Of a DNA stretch of 64,000 nt, positions 29,360 through 38,090 are shown piece after piece. The DNA lies in contig PGZM01000001.1 of assembly GCA_002841395.1 (NCBI GenBank), forward strand, positions 610,089 through 674,088, read 5' to 3'. How positions within the stretch are numbered: the first letter of the stretch is position 1; every line of letters begins with the position of its first letter. The notes under the pieces are model-generated. The model was not told the origin of the DNA, did not search any database, and saw nothing but the letters and a program-made list of their open reading frames with translations. The translations under genes were made by a program, and so were the position numbers. The DNA is from Firmicutes bacterium HGW-Firmicutes-9. Its GTDB lineage: Bacteria; Bacillota; Clostridia; Christensenellales; CAG-138.

Positions 29360-30304
29360 TTATTTCACTTCTGCCCAGTTGAGCAGTTCGCCGACGTAGA
29401 TCTGGCGGACCTGTTCGATGGAGAGGCCGGAGATCGGGTTGTCGTTGTTGACGATGATCGCGATACCGTCGATTGCGATGACGGTCGGGGTCACGCCGGC
29501 GGAGAGTTCGCTGTCCTTGAGTTCGCGGGACGCCATGCCGATGTCGCAGTTGCCTTCGATTGCCATCTTGACGCCGGTGCTGGAGTCGCTCAGCTGGATT
29601 TCGATTTCAGCGTTGGGGTTGAGGGCCATATAGGCTTCTTTCAGCTTCTCCATGACCGGGGTGACGGAGGAGCTTCCCGCGACGACGACCTTACCGGCGA
29701 CGGTGCTGCCAGCAAAGGCGGGGGCGTTGTCAACGCTCGCGATGTACTTGTTATCCTGGATGACAGCCTGGCCTTCTGCGCTGAGGATGAAGTCGATGAA
29801 CGCCTGCGCTGCTTCGGAAACGGTTGCCTGGGTCGCGATGTTGAACGGACGGGCTACTTTGTACGCGCCGCTCTTGATGTTCTCAACGTTCGCATCCGCG
29901 CCGTCGATCTGGACGGCTTTGACGGTGTCGTTCAGAGAGCCGAGGGAGATGTAGCCGATACCGGCGACGTTGCCCGCAACGGTCTGGAGGACGACGGAGG
30001 TGCTGTTGACGATTTCGGCATCCAGCGTGGTGTAGTCCACTTTTTTGCCGTCGGCGTCTTTCTGTTCTACGCCGGTGAGTTCGATGAACGCGCCGCGGGT
30101 GCCGCTGCCATCTTCACGGGATACGACGACGATGTCTTCTTCCAGGGCGGCTGCGGGAGCGGGGGCCGCATCCATAGCGGGGGCTTCGGTTGCTTCCATT
30201 GCGGGAGCTTCGATCGCCTCGGGCGCGGCGGGTGTGGTGGCGCAAGCCGCAAGGCCGGCTACCATGGTCAGTGCGATCAGTGTCGCAAGCAGTTTCTTCA
30301 TCAT
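29360..30304 (-). CDS. pstS: Phosphate-binding lipoprotein PstS with circularly permuted domain order
   Basis: A 314-residue lipoprotein from the ATG at 30304 (GGAGAAACG upstream; longer in-frame starts lack a site). The signal ends in L-A-A-C (Cys21) and an Ala/Pro/Glu linker follows (22-56). The fold segments are in unusual order. The block that normally forms the second half of PstS comes first: S-R-E-D-G-S-G-T-R at 62-70, then G-I-G-Y-I-S-L-G-S near 115 and F-I-D-F-I-L-S-A-E-G-Q near 169. The normal N-terminal half follows: V-A-G-S-S-S-V-T-P at 208-216, D-I-G-M-A-S-R-E-L near 254, I-Y-V-G-E-L-L-N-W at 302-310, and then the stop. All phosphate-binding motifs remain. Identity as PstS is supported by the pst operon. 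Confidence 0.88.
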   Translation of the reverse strand: MMKKLLATLIALTMVAGLAACATTPAAPEAIEAPAMEATEAPAMDAAPAPAAALEEDIVVVSREDGSGTRGAFIELTGVEQKDADGKKVDYTTLDAEIVNSTSVVLQTVAGNVAGIGYISLGSLNDTVKAVQIDGADANVENIKSGAYKVARPFNIATQATVSEAAQAFIDFILSAEGQAVIQDNKYIASVDNAPAFAGSTVAGKVVVAGSSSVTPVMEKLKEAYMALNPNAEIEIQLSDSSTGVKMAIEGNCDIGMASRELKDSELSAGVTPTVIAIDGIAIIVNNDNPISGLSIEQVRQIYVGELLNWAEVK

Positions 30305-30611
30305 GAACGTTTCTCCTTTTATTTTCTTTCTCATGGCCTTAGGATAAACGAGCAATGTTTGATGAAAATATCAATTAGATCAAATGTAAGTAAAATCGAA
30401 AAACCGGATTGTTAAGCGAAGATATCGACCGTTCACCGCCATGCTGCGCAGGGTTTTGCGTGTAAACTTGCATTCAGGGGCGCTTTTCGTTATAATACAT
30501 CGGTCAGCGCATCCGGCTTTTTAGACACAGGATGCGGCTTTGAAGAAGAATGACGACGAATGCGAACGGGAATGTTGCCCTGCGTTGCGTCGGTTTGGAA
30601 ATGAGTGCAGC
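30305..30611. promoter_or_regulatory. Divergent pst/queA intergenic region with queA promoter
   Basis: This 307-base region has no gene of its own. On the plus strand TTGCAT (30468-30473), a 17-bp spacer and TATAAT (30491-30496) form a strong promoter for queA-tgt. On the minus strand, upstream of pstS, an AT-rich stretch (about 30320-30415) contains TTAACA and TTTACTTACA elements. They faintly resemble Gram-positive Pho-box half sites, but spacing is imperfect, so the PhoP site is only suggested. Confidence 0.55.
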
Positions 30612-31637
30612 ATGCAGACAAGCGACTTTGCCTACGATCTACCCAAGGAACTCATCGCGCAGACGCCGATTTCCGATCGCGCGTCCTCGCGGCTTTTGGT
30701 CTACCACCGCGACACGCGGCAGATTGAGGACCGGGTGTTTTCCGATATTACCGGGTATCTTTCATCAAAGGATGTGCTCGTGCGTAACAACACGCGCGTG
30801 CTGCCCGCAAGGCTATTTGCTCATCGTGCCGATACCGGCGGAAACATGGAGTTTCTTCTATTAAAGAGAACGGGCGAGAAAACCTGGGAATGTCTTGCGC
30901 GACCCGCGCGCAGAGCAGTAGTCGGTCGTGAATATGTAGTCAACGACGAGCTTTCCATTCGCGTGCTGGGCGATACGGAAGCCGACGGCGGCAAGCAGAT
31001 CGAGTTATTGTTCGACGGAATATTCGAAGAAGTATTGGATCGCGCAGGGCAGATGCCGTTGCCTCCATACATCACCGAGCGCCTTGCGGACAAGAACCGC
31101 TATCAGACGGTCTATGCGTTGACCAACGGTTCCGCAGCCGCACCAACCGCGGGGCTGCATTTTACAAACGACTTATTGGAACAGATTCGTTCACAGGGTA
31201 CGGACATCGTTGATATCCTGCTGCACGTGGGTCTCGGCACCTTCCGTCCCGTGGCGGAGGAGAAGATCGAAGACCACGTGATGCATAAAGAGTATTACGA
31301 GGTCTCGCCAGAGGCCGCGGATCGGATCAACCTTGCGCGGAAGAACGGTGGGCGCATCATCGCGGTCGGTACCACGAGCTGCCGTACGCTGGAAAGCGTG
31401 ACAAGCGTGGACGGCGTTGTTCAGCCCGGCAAGGACTGGACCGGCATCTACATCACGCCCGGCTATCAGTTCCGCGCGGTGGACGCGCTGATTACGAATT
31501 TCCATCTGCCGGAATCGACGCTTCTGATGCTCGTTTCCGCGTTGACAGGCCGGGAAGAGGCGCTTCGCTGCTATGAACATGCGATCAAAGAACGCTATCG
31601 TTTCTTTAGCTTCGGAGACGCAATGCTAATTTTATAA
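30612..31637 (+). CDS. queA: S-adenosylmethionine:tRNA ribosyltransferase-isomerase QueA
   Basis: A 341-residue enzyme from the ATG at 30612 (GGAAATGAG upstream); a longer in-frame start at 30540 adds 24 unrelated residues. The N-terminus S-D-F-A-Y-D-L-P-K-E-L-I-A is diagnostic, with A-A-P-T-A-G-L-H-F near 179 and the H-V-G-L-G-T-F-R-P motif near 206. QueA converts preQ1 in tRNA to epoxyqueuosine using SAM. It is followed by tgt, the preceding step of the same pathway. Confidence 0.97.
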   Translation: MQTSDFAYDLPKELIAQTPISDRASSRLLVYHRDTRQIEDRVFSDITGYLSSKDVLVRNNTRVLPARLFAHRADTGGNMEFLLLKRTGEKTWECLARPARRAVVGREYVVNDELSIRVLGDTEADGGKQIELLFDGIFEEVLDRAGQMPLPPYITERLADKNRYQTVYALTNGSAAAPTAGLHFTNDLLEQIRSQGTDIVDILLHVGLGTFRPVAEEKIEDHVMHKEYYEVSPEAADRINLARKNGGRIIAVGTTSCRTLESVTSVDGVVQPGKDWTGIYITPGYQFRAVDALITNFHLPESTLLMLVSALTGREEALRCYEHAIKERYRFFSFGDAMLIL

Positions 31638-31690
31638 TAGCACAATCGCTCGTTTTGACAATACAATCGACTATAATGTACGTTAGATAG

Positions 31691-32833
<1,143 letters not shown>

Positions 32834-32890
32834 TTCATTGTCAATAGTGATAGAACGGGATCAAGGCTGATCCAAACGAGGCGAATTCGC

Positions 32891-33337
32891 TTGAAAACCA
32901 TCGTCTGCACAACCGAACAAGAGACGGAAGACCTCGGCAGGCGGCTTGTCCGCGCGCTGCCGGTGCCGTCCTTTGTCGCGCTCTATGGCGACCTTGGCGC
33001 GGGCAAAACCGCGCTGGTGCGCGGCATGGGTGCGGAAACGGGCACGAGCGAGGTGCGCTCGCCGACGTTTACGATTGTGCACGAGTATGAAACCAAACCG
33101 AAGTTGATTCACTTTGACGCATACCGTCTTGCAGACGCGGAGGAGCTCTTTGCCATCGGGTTTGAAGATTATCTCTCGCAGGACGCTGTCGTCGTGCTGG
33201 AGTGGGCTGAGCGCGTGCCGGAGGCGTTGCCGCCGGAAAGGCTGGAGATTCGCCTTGTCGGCAGCGGAGACGACCCACGCGCGTTGGAACTGCGCACGTT
33301 GGGAGAACGTTATGAAAGCGTGGTGAACGCGCTATGA
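32891..33337 (+). CDS. tsaE: tRNA threonylcarbamoyladenosine biosynthesis ATPase TsaE
   Basis: A 148-residue P-loop protein from a TTG start (GAGGCG upstream). Walker A is G-D-L-G-A-G-K-T near 35, with T-S-E-V-R-S-P-T-F near 52 and H-F-D-A-Y-R near 75. TsaE works with TsaB and TsaD to form t6A37 in ANN-decoding tRNAs. Its stop overlaps the tsaB start (ATGA). tsaD is not in the window. Confidence 0.94.
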   Translation: MKTIVCTTEQETEDLGRRLVRALPVPSFVALYGDLGAGKTALVRGMGAETGTSEVRSPTFTIVHEYETKPKLIHFDAYRLADAEELFAIGFEDYLSQDAVVVLEWAERVPEALPPERLEIRLVGSGDDPRALELRTLGERYESVVNAL

Positions 33338-33954
33338 TGCTGCTTGCGCTGGACACAACGGCAGCGGTTGCGACCGCCGCGCTGTTTCGCGACAGCGCCT
33401 TGATTGCAGAGCGGGAAGCGGACGCGGGTAAGAAGCATGCGGAGACGGCGCTTCCGCTGATCGAAGCTCTATTGGAAGAGAACGGCGTTTCGATCGACCA
33501 GATCGATCAGTTCGCCGTGGATATCGGACCCGGATCGTTTACGGGCGTGCGCATCGGCGTCAGCCTCATCAACGCGCTGGCGTTCGCGTCGGGCAAGGGT
33601 GTCGTTCCCGTGGATTCGCTCGAAACGCTTGCGCGTTCCGTGGCGGAAACAAGTCACCCCGTATGCGCGATGATCGACGCGCGCAACGGCAACGCTTATG
33701 CTGCGCTCTATCAGGTGAGTGAAACCAAGATTGAACCGTGCGCGGTTGAAATTGCGACTTTTATCGCGACGCTGCCGGCAGACACGATATTTGTCGGTGA
33801 CGCAAATGTAGAAGAAAAAACATATCCACGCGCGCGCTTTGTCGGCATGATTGCGCTGGCAAAGCCGGAGACCGCATTGCCTGAAGTTGAACCTATGTAT
33901 CTGCGCCCGTCACAAGCGGAGCGAACGAAACAGACTTCCGTTAAGGAGGCATAG
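33334..33954 (+). CDS. tsaB: TsaB, t6A biosynthesis scaffold protein
   Basis: A 206-residue ASKHA-fold protein starting L-A-L-D-T-T, with G-P-G-S-F-T-G-V-R-I-G near 70, the family hallmark. TsaB dimerises with TsaD to support t6A transfer. It overlaps tsaE and is followed two bases later by rimI, the standard Firmicutes order. An ATG one codon downstream (33337) is equally possible. Confidence 0.95.
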   Translation: MMLLALDTTAAVATAALFRDSALIAEREADAGKKHAETALPLIEALLEENGVSIDQIDQFAVDIGPGSFTGVRIGVSLINALAFASGKGVVPVDSLETLARSVAETSHPVCAMIDARNGNAYAALYQVSETKIEPCAVEIATFIATLPADTIFVGDANVEEKTYPRARFVGMIALAKPETALPEVEPMYLRPSQAERTKQTSVKEA

Positions 33955-33956
33955 CG

Positions 33957-34433
33957 ATGGCAGGGGAGATCATTCGCCCAATGGAGCGCGCGGACGTGAG
34001 CCGTGTGCACGAAATCGAATGTACATGCTTCCGTTCGCCCTGGTCAAAACTCGCGCTCTTGGGCGAGCTGAGAAACGAGGTAGCGCGCTATCTCGTGATG
34101 GAGGTAGACGGCGTGATCTGCGGTTATGGCGGCATGTGGGTGCTCTTTGAAGAGGCGCACGTGACCAACGTCGCCATCATGCCGGATTATCGCGGAACGG
34201 GGCGCGGAAAGCGGCTCATGCTTGCCATGATGCGGCTTGCGGTCAAAAACGGCGCGGAGAAAATGACGCTGGAGGTGCGCGAGAGCAATCTTGTTGCGCA
34301 GCGGCTCTACATGGGGCTTGATTTTGAACAGAACGGCTTCCGCCCGGGATATTATTCCGACACGGGCGAAGGCGCGAAACTTTTATGGAACAATGACATT
34401 CAACAAACACTGGATAGGGAGAAAAACACATGA
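33957..34433 (+). CDS. rimI: Ribosomal protein S18-alanine N-acetyltransferase RimI
   Basis: A 158-residue GNAT enzyme: R-P-M-E-R-A-D-V near the start, [16 protein letters not shown] near 65-80 (acetyl-CoA loop), and L-E-V-R-E-S-N near 103, all RimI-typical. It acetylates the N-terminus of S18 and possibly other proteins. It lies in the tsaE-tsaB-rimI string and overlaps the next gene by 4 bases. Confidence 0.92.
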   Translation: MAGEIIRPMERADVSRVHEIECTCFRSPWSKLALLGELRNEVARYLVMEVDGVICGYGGMWVLFEEAHVTNVAIMPDYRGTGRGKRLMLAMMRLAVKNGAEKMTLEVRESNLVAQRLYMGLDFEQNGFRPGYYSDTGEGAKLLWNNDIQQTLDREKNT

Positions 34434-34933
34434 AACCGTATGAACAATGGCAGCAAATGGTGGAAACCGAGCGGCAGCAGGCGGAACACGATGCCTTCTG
34501 GAACGCCTACTTTGAAAAAGAGACCGAAGCCTACCGCGCAATTTTAACCGAGAACACGGGCAAGCTCACCGGTACGCACGCAGAGCTTTCCGACCGCTTC
34601 AACATGAGCGTTGCGGAGTTTGCGGGCTTCATCGACGGCATCAACACGAGCCTCAAGAAAGAAGTCAACCTCGAAAAGCTTGGCGTGGACTCTGCGCTGA
34701 AGATGGACATCGACTTTGAGAAGCTCTACTTTAACATGCACAAGGCCAAGGCGAACAGGCTGTACACCCTCAAGGAATGGGAACCTATCCTGAGTGAAGA
34801 GAAGCGTAAGGACATCGCCAAGGAGTATCGCCAGAGCACCATTTTCGTGCGCGAGGCGAAGGTTGGCAGAAACGATCCATGCCCGTGCGGCAGCGGCAAG
34901 AAGTATAAAGCCTGCTGCGGCAAGAACGCCTGA
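34430..34933 (+). CDS. SEC-C motif protein of unknown function
   Basis: A 167-residue acidic helical protein ending in a SEC-C zinc motif: [17 protein letters not shown]. Residues 1-140 are helix-rich and not recognised. SEC-C motifs occur at the end of SecA and in many stand-alone proteins, where they bind zinc and can contact ribosomes or SecB. The ATGA overlap with rimI shows co-translation. The specific role is unknown. Confidence 0.75.
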   Translation: MKPYEQWQQMVETERQQAEHDAFWNAYFEKETEAYRAILTENTGKLTGTHAELSDRFNMSVAEFAGFIDGINTSLKKEVNLEKLGVDSALKMDIDFEKLYFNMHKAKANRLYTLKEWEPILSEEKRKDIAKEYRQSTIFVREAKVGRNDPCPCGSGKKYKACCGKNA

Positions 34934-35004
34934 CGCGGATAAACAGCGCAAAGAAGACGGCAGCGGGTGGGGCAAAAAAGAGGTAATCTTTTTGTCAATT
35001 TCGG

Positions 35005-35033
35005 TTGACATAATGCCCCCTCGCCGCTATAAT
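35005..35033 (+). promoter_or_regulatory. Promoter of the first tRNA array
   Basis: TTGACA (35005-35010), a 17-bp spacer and TATAAT (35028-35033), a consensus match, 22 bases before the first tRNA. Confidence 0.85.
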
Positions 35034-35055
35034 TAATCTTCGGAACTCGCTTCCT

Positions 35056-35132
35056 GCGCCTGTAGCTCAGCAGGATAGAGCAACGGCCTTCTAAGCCGTA
35101 GGTCCCGGGTTCGAATCCCTGCAGGCGCGCCA
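35056..35132 (+). tRNA. tRNA-Arg (anticodon TCT)
   Basis: Cloverleaf with a 7-bp acceptor stem, D-loop, TTCTAA anticodon loop (TCT), TTCGAAT T-loop, and an encoded CCA end (35130-35132). Confidence 0.97.
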
Positions 35133-35140
35133 AGCTGCAC

Positions 35141-35184
35141 GACACCCCGGCGCGTAAAGAGCCAGGGTGTCGGGCAAGTTTTTT
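35141..35184 (+). terminator. Hairpin with T-run between tRNA-Arg and tRNA-His
   Basis: Stem of 7 bp plus 3 bp across one mismatch (35141-35151 with 35161-35171), followed a few bases later by six Ts (35179-35184). It may reduce read-through or mark a processing site inside the array. Confidence 0.4.
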
Positions 35185-35221
35185 GTCAGGGGATGAGCCG
35201 AATCAGGCGGCATTCCGGTAT

Positions 35222-35299
35222 GGTGGGTATAGCTCAGTTGGTTAGAGTGCCTGGTTGTGGCCCAGGAGGTCGTGGGTTCAACTCCCACTACTCACCCCA
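35222..35299 (+). tRNA. tRNA-His (anticodon GTG)
   Basis: Cloverleaf with the extra G-1 (35222) opposite discriminator C, anticodon GTG, encoded CCA. It is a natural substrate for the Tgt encoded upstream. Confidence 0.97.
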
Positions 35300-35322
35300 T
35301 TTTTTACCGAATCCGCGTACGT

Positions 35323-35397
35323 TGGGGTGTCGCCAAGCGGTAAGGCACCAGACTTTGACTCTGGCACTCGTAGGTTCAAATCCTGCCACCCCAGCCA
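35323..35397 (+). tRNA. tRNA-Gln (anticodon TTG)
   Basis: 75-nt cloverleaf, acceptor TGGGGTG/CACCCCA, anticodon TTG, discriminator G, encoded CCA. Confidence 0.97.
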
Positions 35398-35406
35398 GTT
35401 TTTTTT

Positions 35407-35482
35407 GATCCGCTAGCTCAGTTGGTAGAGCACCTGACTTTTAATCAGGTTGTCCGGAGTTCGACCCTCCGGCGGATCACCA
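35407..35482 (+). tRNA. tRNA-Lys (anticodon TTT)
   Basis: 76-nt cloverleaf, acceptor GATCCGC/GCGGATC, anticodon TTT, encoded CCA. Confidence 0.97.
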
Positions 35483-35511
35483 TTTTTTTCTTCTGCCGAT
35501 GCGGATCTTGT

Positions 35512-35597
35512 GCGGGTGTGGCGGAATTGGCAGACGCGCCAGATTTAGGTTCTGGTGCCCGAAAGGCGTATGGGTTCAAGTCCCTTCGCCCGCACCA
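35512..35597 (+). tRNA. tRNA-Leu (anticodon TAG)
   Basis: 86-nt class II tRNA with a variable arm, acceptor GCGGGTG/CGCCCGC, anticodon TAG, encoded CCA. Confidence 0.96.
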
Positions 35598-35616
35598 AAA
35601 CGACGCAATCGGTTCT

Positions 35617-35692
35617 GCGGGAGTAGCTCATTTGGTAGAGCGCAGCCTTGCCAAGGCTGAGGTGGCGGGTTCGAGCCCCGTTTCCCGCTCCA
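35617..35692 (+). tRNA. tRNA-Gly (anticodon GCC), copy 1
   Basis: 76-nt cloverleaf, anticodon GCC, encoded CCA. It is identical over its full length to the copy at 41679-41754; the flanks differ. Confidence 0.97.
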
Positions 35693-35730
35693 TTCATAAG
35701 CGGACAGCGCATTTGCCCGTTTATGAATGG
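35690..35730 (+). repeat. 14-bp inverted repeat fused to the tRNA-Gly 3' end
   Basis: Arms 35690-35703 and 35717-35730 pair perfectly with one G-T. The 5' arm begins at the CCA of tRNA-Gly. A TTTTCTTT tract follows at about 35733. It could be an internal terminator, a 3'-end processing signal, or the trace of an insertion at the tRNA end. Confidence 0.6.
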
Positions 35731-35773
35731 AGATTTTCTTTATTATCTGCTCCATACAACTTCATCACCGCGT

Positions 35774-35847
35774 GCAGGTATAGTGTAGCGGTAACACATT
35801 AGCCTTCCAAGCTGAGATCACGGGTTCGAGTCCCGTTACCTGCTCCA
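35774..35847 (+). tRNA. tRNA-Gly (anticodon TCC)
   Basis: 74-nt cloverleaf, acceptor GCAGGTA/TACCTGC, anticodon TCC, encoded CCA. Last member of the first array. Confidence 0.97.
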
Positions 35848-35850
35848 ACA

Positions 35851-35877
35851 AAACCCCGCTGAAAGGCGGGGTTTTTG
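35851..35877 (+). terminator. Terminator of the first tRNA array
   Basis: GC stem with TGAAA loop followed by TTTTT, 4 bases after the tRNA-Gly CCA. A near-identical hairpin core recurs at 38910 after the methyltransferase gene. Confidence 0.85.
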
Positions 35878-36028
35878 TCTGTCGTAAAATAAGAATAAAA
35901 GAGTATATCGGATTTCTTTATGCAGAGTGAGTGATTGAACACTGTTAAACAACACGACGTTGATTTACTCGGTTTATTTCAGAATTTGACAATATTAACC
36001 TCCAGAATAAAGCACTCTGAAATTGCAA

Positions 36029-36069
36029 TTTCTAATATTTTATGCAAATATAGAATCAAATATTAGAAA
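36029..36069 (+). promoter_or_regulatory. Perfect 12-bp hairpin overlapping the ribosome site of the QueC-like gene
   Basis: Arms 36029-36040 and 36058-36069 are perfect reverse complements with a 17-base loop. The 3' arm runs into GAAAGG (36066-36071), the only ribosome-site candidate before the ATG at 36084. A TTGACA (35986-35991) lies upstream with a poor -10. The structure could hide the ribosome site; no preQ1 riboswitch consensus was recognised. Confidence 0.5.
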
Positions 36070-36083
36070 GGTTCACAGATATC

Positions 36084-36839
36084 ATGAAAAACGTTCTTTG
36101 GACGGGTGGTTGGGATTCGACGTTCAGGATATTGGAGTTGACCATTCTAAAGATAGAAACCGTTCAGCCATATTATGTATTGGATCGGGGAAGATCGTCC
36201 GTACCGTTTGAGTTAAAGGCAATGGAACAGATCAAGGAACAGATGATCCGTAGTTTTCCCTTTACGAGAGATTCCATCAAGCCTCCCGTTATGATCGATA
36301 AAAACGAAATTCCTCCGAATGAAACGATAACGAAAGATTTTCACACGTTATTATCCAGATCGGATATGGGATCGCAGTATGAATGGCTGGCGCGGTATGC
36401 CGAAGCCAACGGGCTGTGCGATTTGGAACTGTGCATCCATGTCGATGATAAAGCGACCAACTTCATCAGCTCAAGTGTAAAGAAGGTCGAAGAGGGGAAT
36501 GACTCCTATTATGTGCTCTCGCAGGAGGATATGCCGTATCCTGAACTGACGATATTCAAGTATTTTCATTTCCCCATTTTGATGATGTCTAAGGTGGAGA
36601 TGGGTGAAACGGCAAAGCAACATGGCTTTGATGATATCATGGAACTCACGTGGTTCTGCCACAACCCGCGCAAAGACGGATCGCCTTGTGGGATGTGCAA
36701 TCCTTGCGTCTTCACACGAAACGAAGGACTGGGCAGAAGGGTTCCGAATCCGACATTGGCGCAACACGCAGGATATCAGCTAGAACGTGTGTTCAGGAAA
36801 CTTAGAACTCTGTGGAGGCGTGTTTTACGATTGCGTTGA
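36084..36839 (+). CDS. QueC-like PP-loop ATPase (7-cyano-7-deazaguanine synthase family)
   Basis: A 251-residue protein. The N-terminal PP-loop reads L-W-T-G-G-W-D-S-T-F (residues 5-14), which differs from the S-G-G-x-D-S-T of true QueC. The C-terminus has a zinc cluster W-F-C-H-N near 192 and C-G-M-C-N-P-C near 204-210, as in QueC, then a very basic Arg/Lys tail. QueC makes preQ0 from carboxydeazaguanine and ammonia with ATP. QueC-like paralogues also occur in the Qat and type IV CBASS anti-phage systems. No queD, queE or queF is beside it and its base use is more AT-rich than the core genes, so it is more likely a paralogue with another substrate than the housekeeping QueC. Confidence 0.7.
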   Translation: MKNVLWTGGWDSTFRILELTILKIETVQPYYVLDRGRSSVPFELKAMEQIKEQMIRSFPFTRDSIKPPVMIDKNEIPPNETITKDFHTLLSRSDMGSQYEWLARYAEANGLCDLELCIHVDDKATNFISSSVKKVEEGNDSYYVLSQEDMPYPELTIFKYFHFPILMMSKVEMGETAKQHGFDDIMELTWFCHNPRKDGSPCGMCNPCVFTRNEGLGRRVPNPTLAQHAGYQLERVFRKLRTLWRRVLRLR

Positions 36840-36877
36840 TGCGTTCGTTCGGCTCATTTCATTATGCTATTATCAGC

Positions 36878-36906
36878 AAACAGACGCTCAAACGTCTGTT
36901 TTTGTT
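36878..36906 (+). terminator. Terminator after the QueC-like gene
   Basis: Perfect 9-bp stem (36878-36886 with 36893-36901), six-base loop, continuing into a T-rich tract. Confidence 0.8.
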
Positions 36907-37035
36907 TTCTGTTTTGCGCTTTTGCGTTATGATGAGGATTGAATGAATACGTGTGAGGGAACGCACAGCTCCGCAATCCCGTTCAAGAAAACGAAGACGC
37001 CGTTGTGCTATCCTTTCTGCGGGTGGTGAAGAAAC

Positions 37036-37938
37036 ATGAACAATGAGGAAAAGAACAGCGCGGTGCGCCGGATGCAGGAATACATCATGGCGCATTATCA
37101 GGAGGAAGTGACCCTGCCGGACTTGGCGAAGGCCGCGATGTATTCGCCATGGCACGCTTTGCGCGCATTTGCCGAGTTGACGGGGAAAACACCGATCGAG
37201 TATCTGCGCTCTGTGCGGCTTTCCGCCGCGGCGAAGAAACTGCGGGACACGGACATGAGCGTGCTAGACGTAGCCCTTGCGTCCGCGTTTGGCTCGCATG
37301 AGGGGTTCACGAAGGCGTTTTCGCGCGAATTCGCCATCTCGCCTCAGCGATACAGAAAGGAAGCGCCGCCGATACCGCTCTTTTCCTACTATCCGGTTCG
37401 TGTGAAAACCGCCACACCTTCACAACAGAAAGGGAATGATATTATGGCAAGCACCGTTATTTTTACACAGGTTATCGAGCGCCCGGCGCGCAAGCTGATC
37501 CTCAAGCGCGGATTCAAGGCGGAGGATTACTTCGCCTACTGCGGTGAGGTTGGCTGCGATGTTTGGGGAATCCTGGAGAGCATCAAAGGCGCGCTGTACG
37601 AGTCCGTCGGGCTCTGGCTGCCGGAGGGGATGCGCAAACCCGGCACGTCGGAATACTGCCAGGGCGTGGAAGTGCCCGTGGATTTCTCCGGCGCGATTCC
37701 GGAGGGGTTCGACATCATCGACCTGCCGCCGTGCAAGTATATGGTGTTCAACAGCGAACCGTATGACGACGATGCGTTTGAGACGGCGATCGGCGAGGTT
37801 TGGGAAGCGATCGAGCGGTATGATCCGAAGCTGTACGGCTGGGAATGGGCGCCGGAGGCGGGGCCGCGGTTCCAGCTGGCTCCGGTCGGCGCGCGCGGGT
37901 ATATCGAGGGCGTGCCGGTGCGGGAGTTGAAGAAGTAA
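37036..37938 (+). CDS. AraC-family regulator with GyrI-like effector-binding domain
   Basis: A 300-residue protein. Residues 1-110 are an AraC/XylS double helix-turn-helix (L-P-D-L-A-K-A near 26, F-T-K-A-F-S-R-E-F near 92, then the P-x-x-Y-R end). Residues 137-300 match the GyrI-like small-molecule-binding fold (Y-M-V-F-N-S-E-P-Y near 235). This layout is typical of multidrug or stress sensors such as Rob/BmrR-like proteins. No exporter is adjacent, so the target is unknown. Confidence 0.85.
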   Translation: MNNEEKNSAVRRMQEYIMAHYQEEVTLPDLAKAAMYSPWHALRAFAELTGKTPIEYLRSVRLSAAAKKLRDTDMSVLDVALASAFGSHEGFTKAFSREFAISPQRYRKEAPPIPLFSYYPVRVKTATPSQQKGNDIMASTVIFTQVIERPARKLILKRGFKAEDYFAYCGEVGCDVWGILESIKGALYESVGLWLPEGMRKPGTSEYCQGVEVPVDFSGAIPEGFDIIDLPPCKYMVFNSEPYDDDAFETAIGEVWEAIERYDPKLYGWEWAPEAGPRFQLAPVGARGYIEGVPVRELKK

Positions 37939-37961
37939 GCATAACGGAACGCAAGAGATTA

Positions 37962-37991
37962 AAAAGACCCCGCCGTACGGCGGGGTCTTTT
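37962..37991 (+). terminator. Terminator after the AraC-type gene
   Basis: Near-perfect long GC palindrome (37962-37991) with A4 and T4 ends; also usable from the other side. Confidence 0.85.
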
Positions 37992-38090
37992 GCGCGAGAA
38001 GTCGTATCGCTCTTCATAAGATTCATAGTATACTGAACCATATCGGGTATTTTTTTGACGAACTGAATTTTACTCATATCGAGGACTGCA

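Noticed and set aside
29279..30415. A 378-codon plus-strand frame over pstS and the pstC end
   Set aside because: Antisense to pstS, with Asp/Gly-rich low-complexity content and no ribosome site. The minus-strand genes are certain.
31655..31677. tgt promoter from TTGACA (31655-31660) and TATAAT (31672-31677)
   Set aside because: Only 11 bp separate the boxes, too short for a sigma-70 promoter. tgt is more likely read from the queA promoter.
35193..35802. Plus-strand frames through the first tRNA array
   Set aside because: They read through five tRNA genes; no protein motif.
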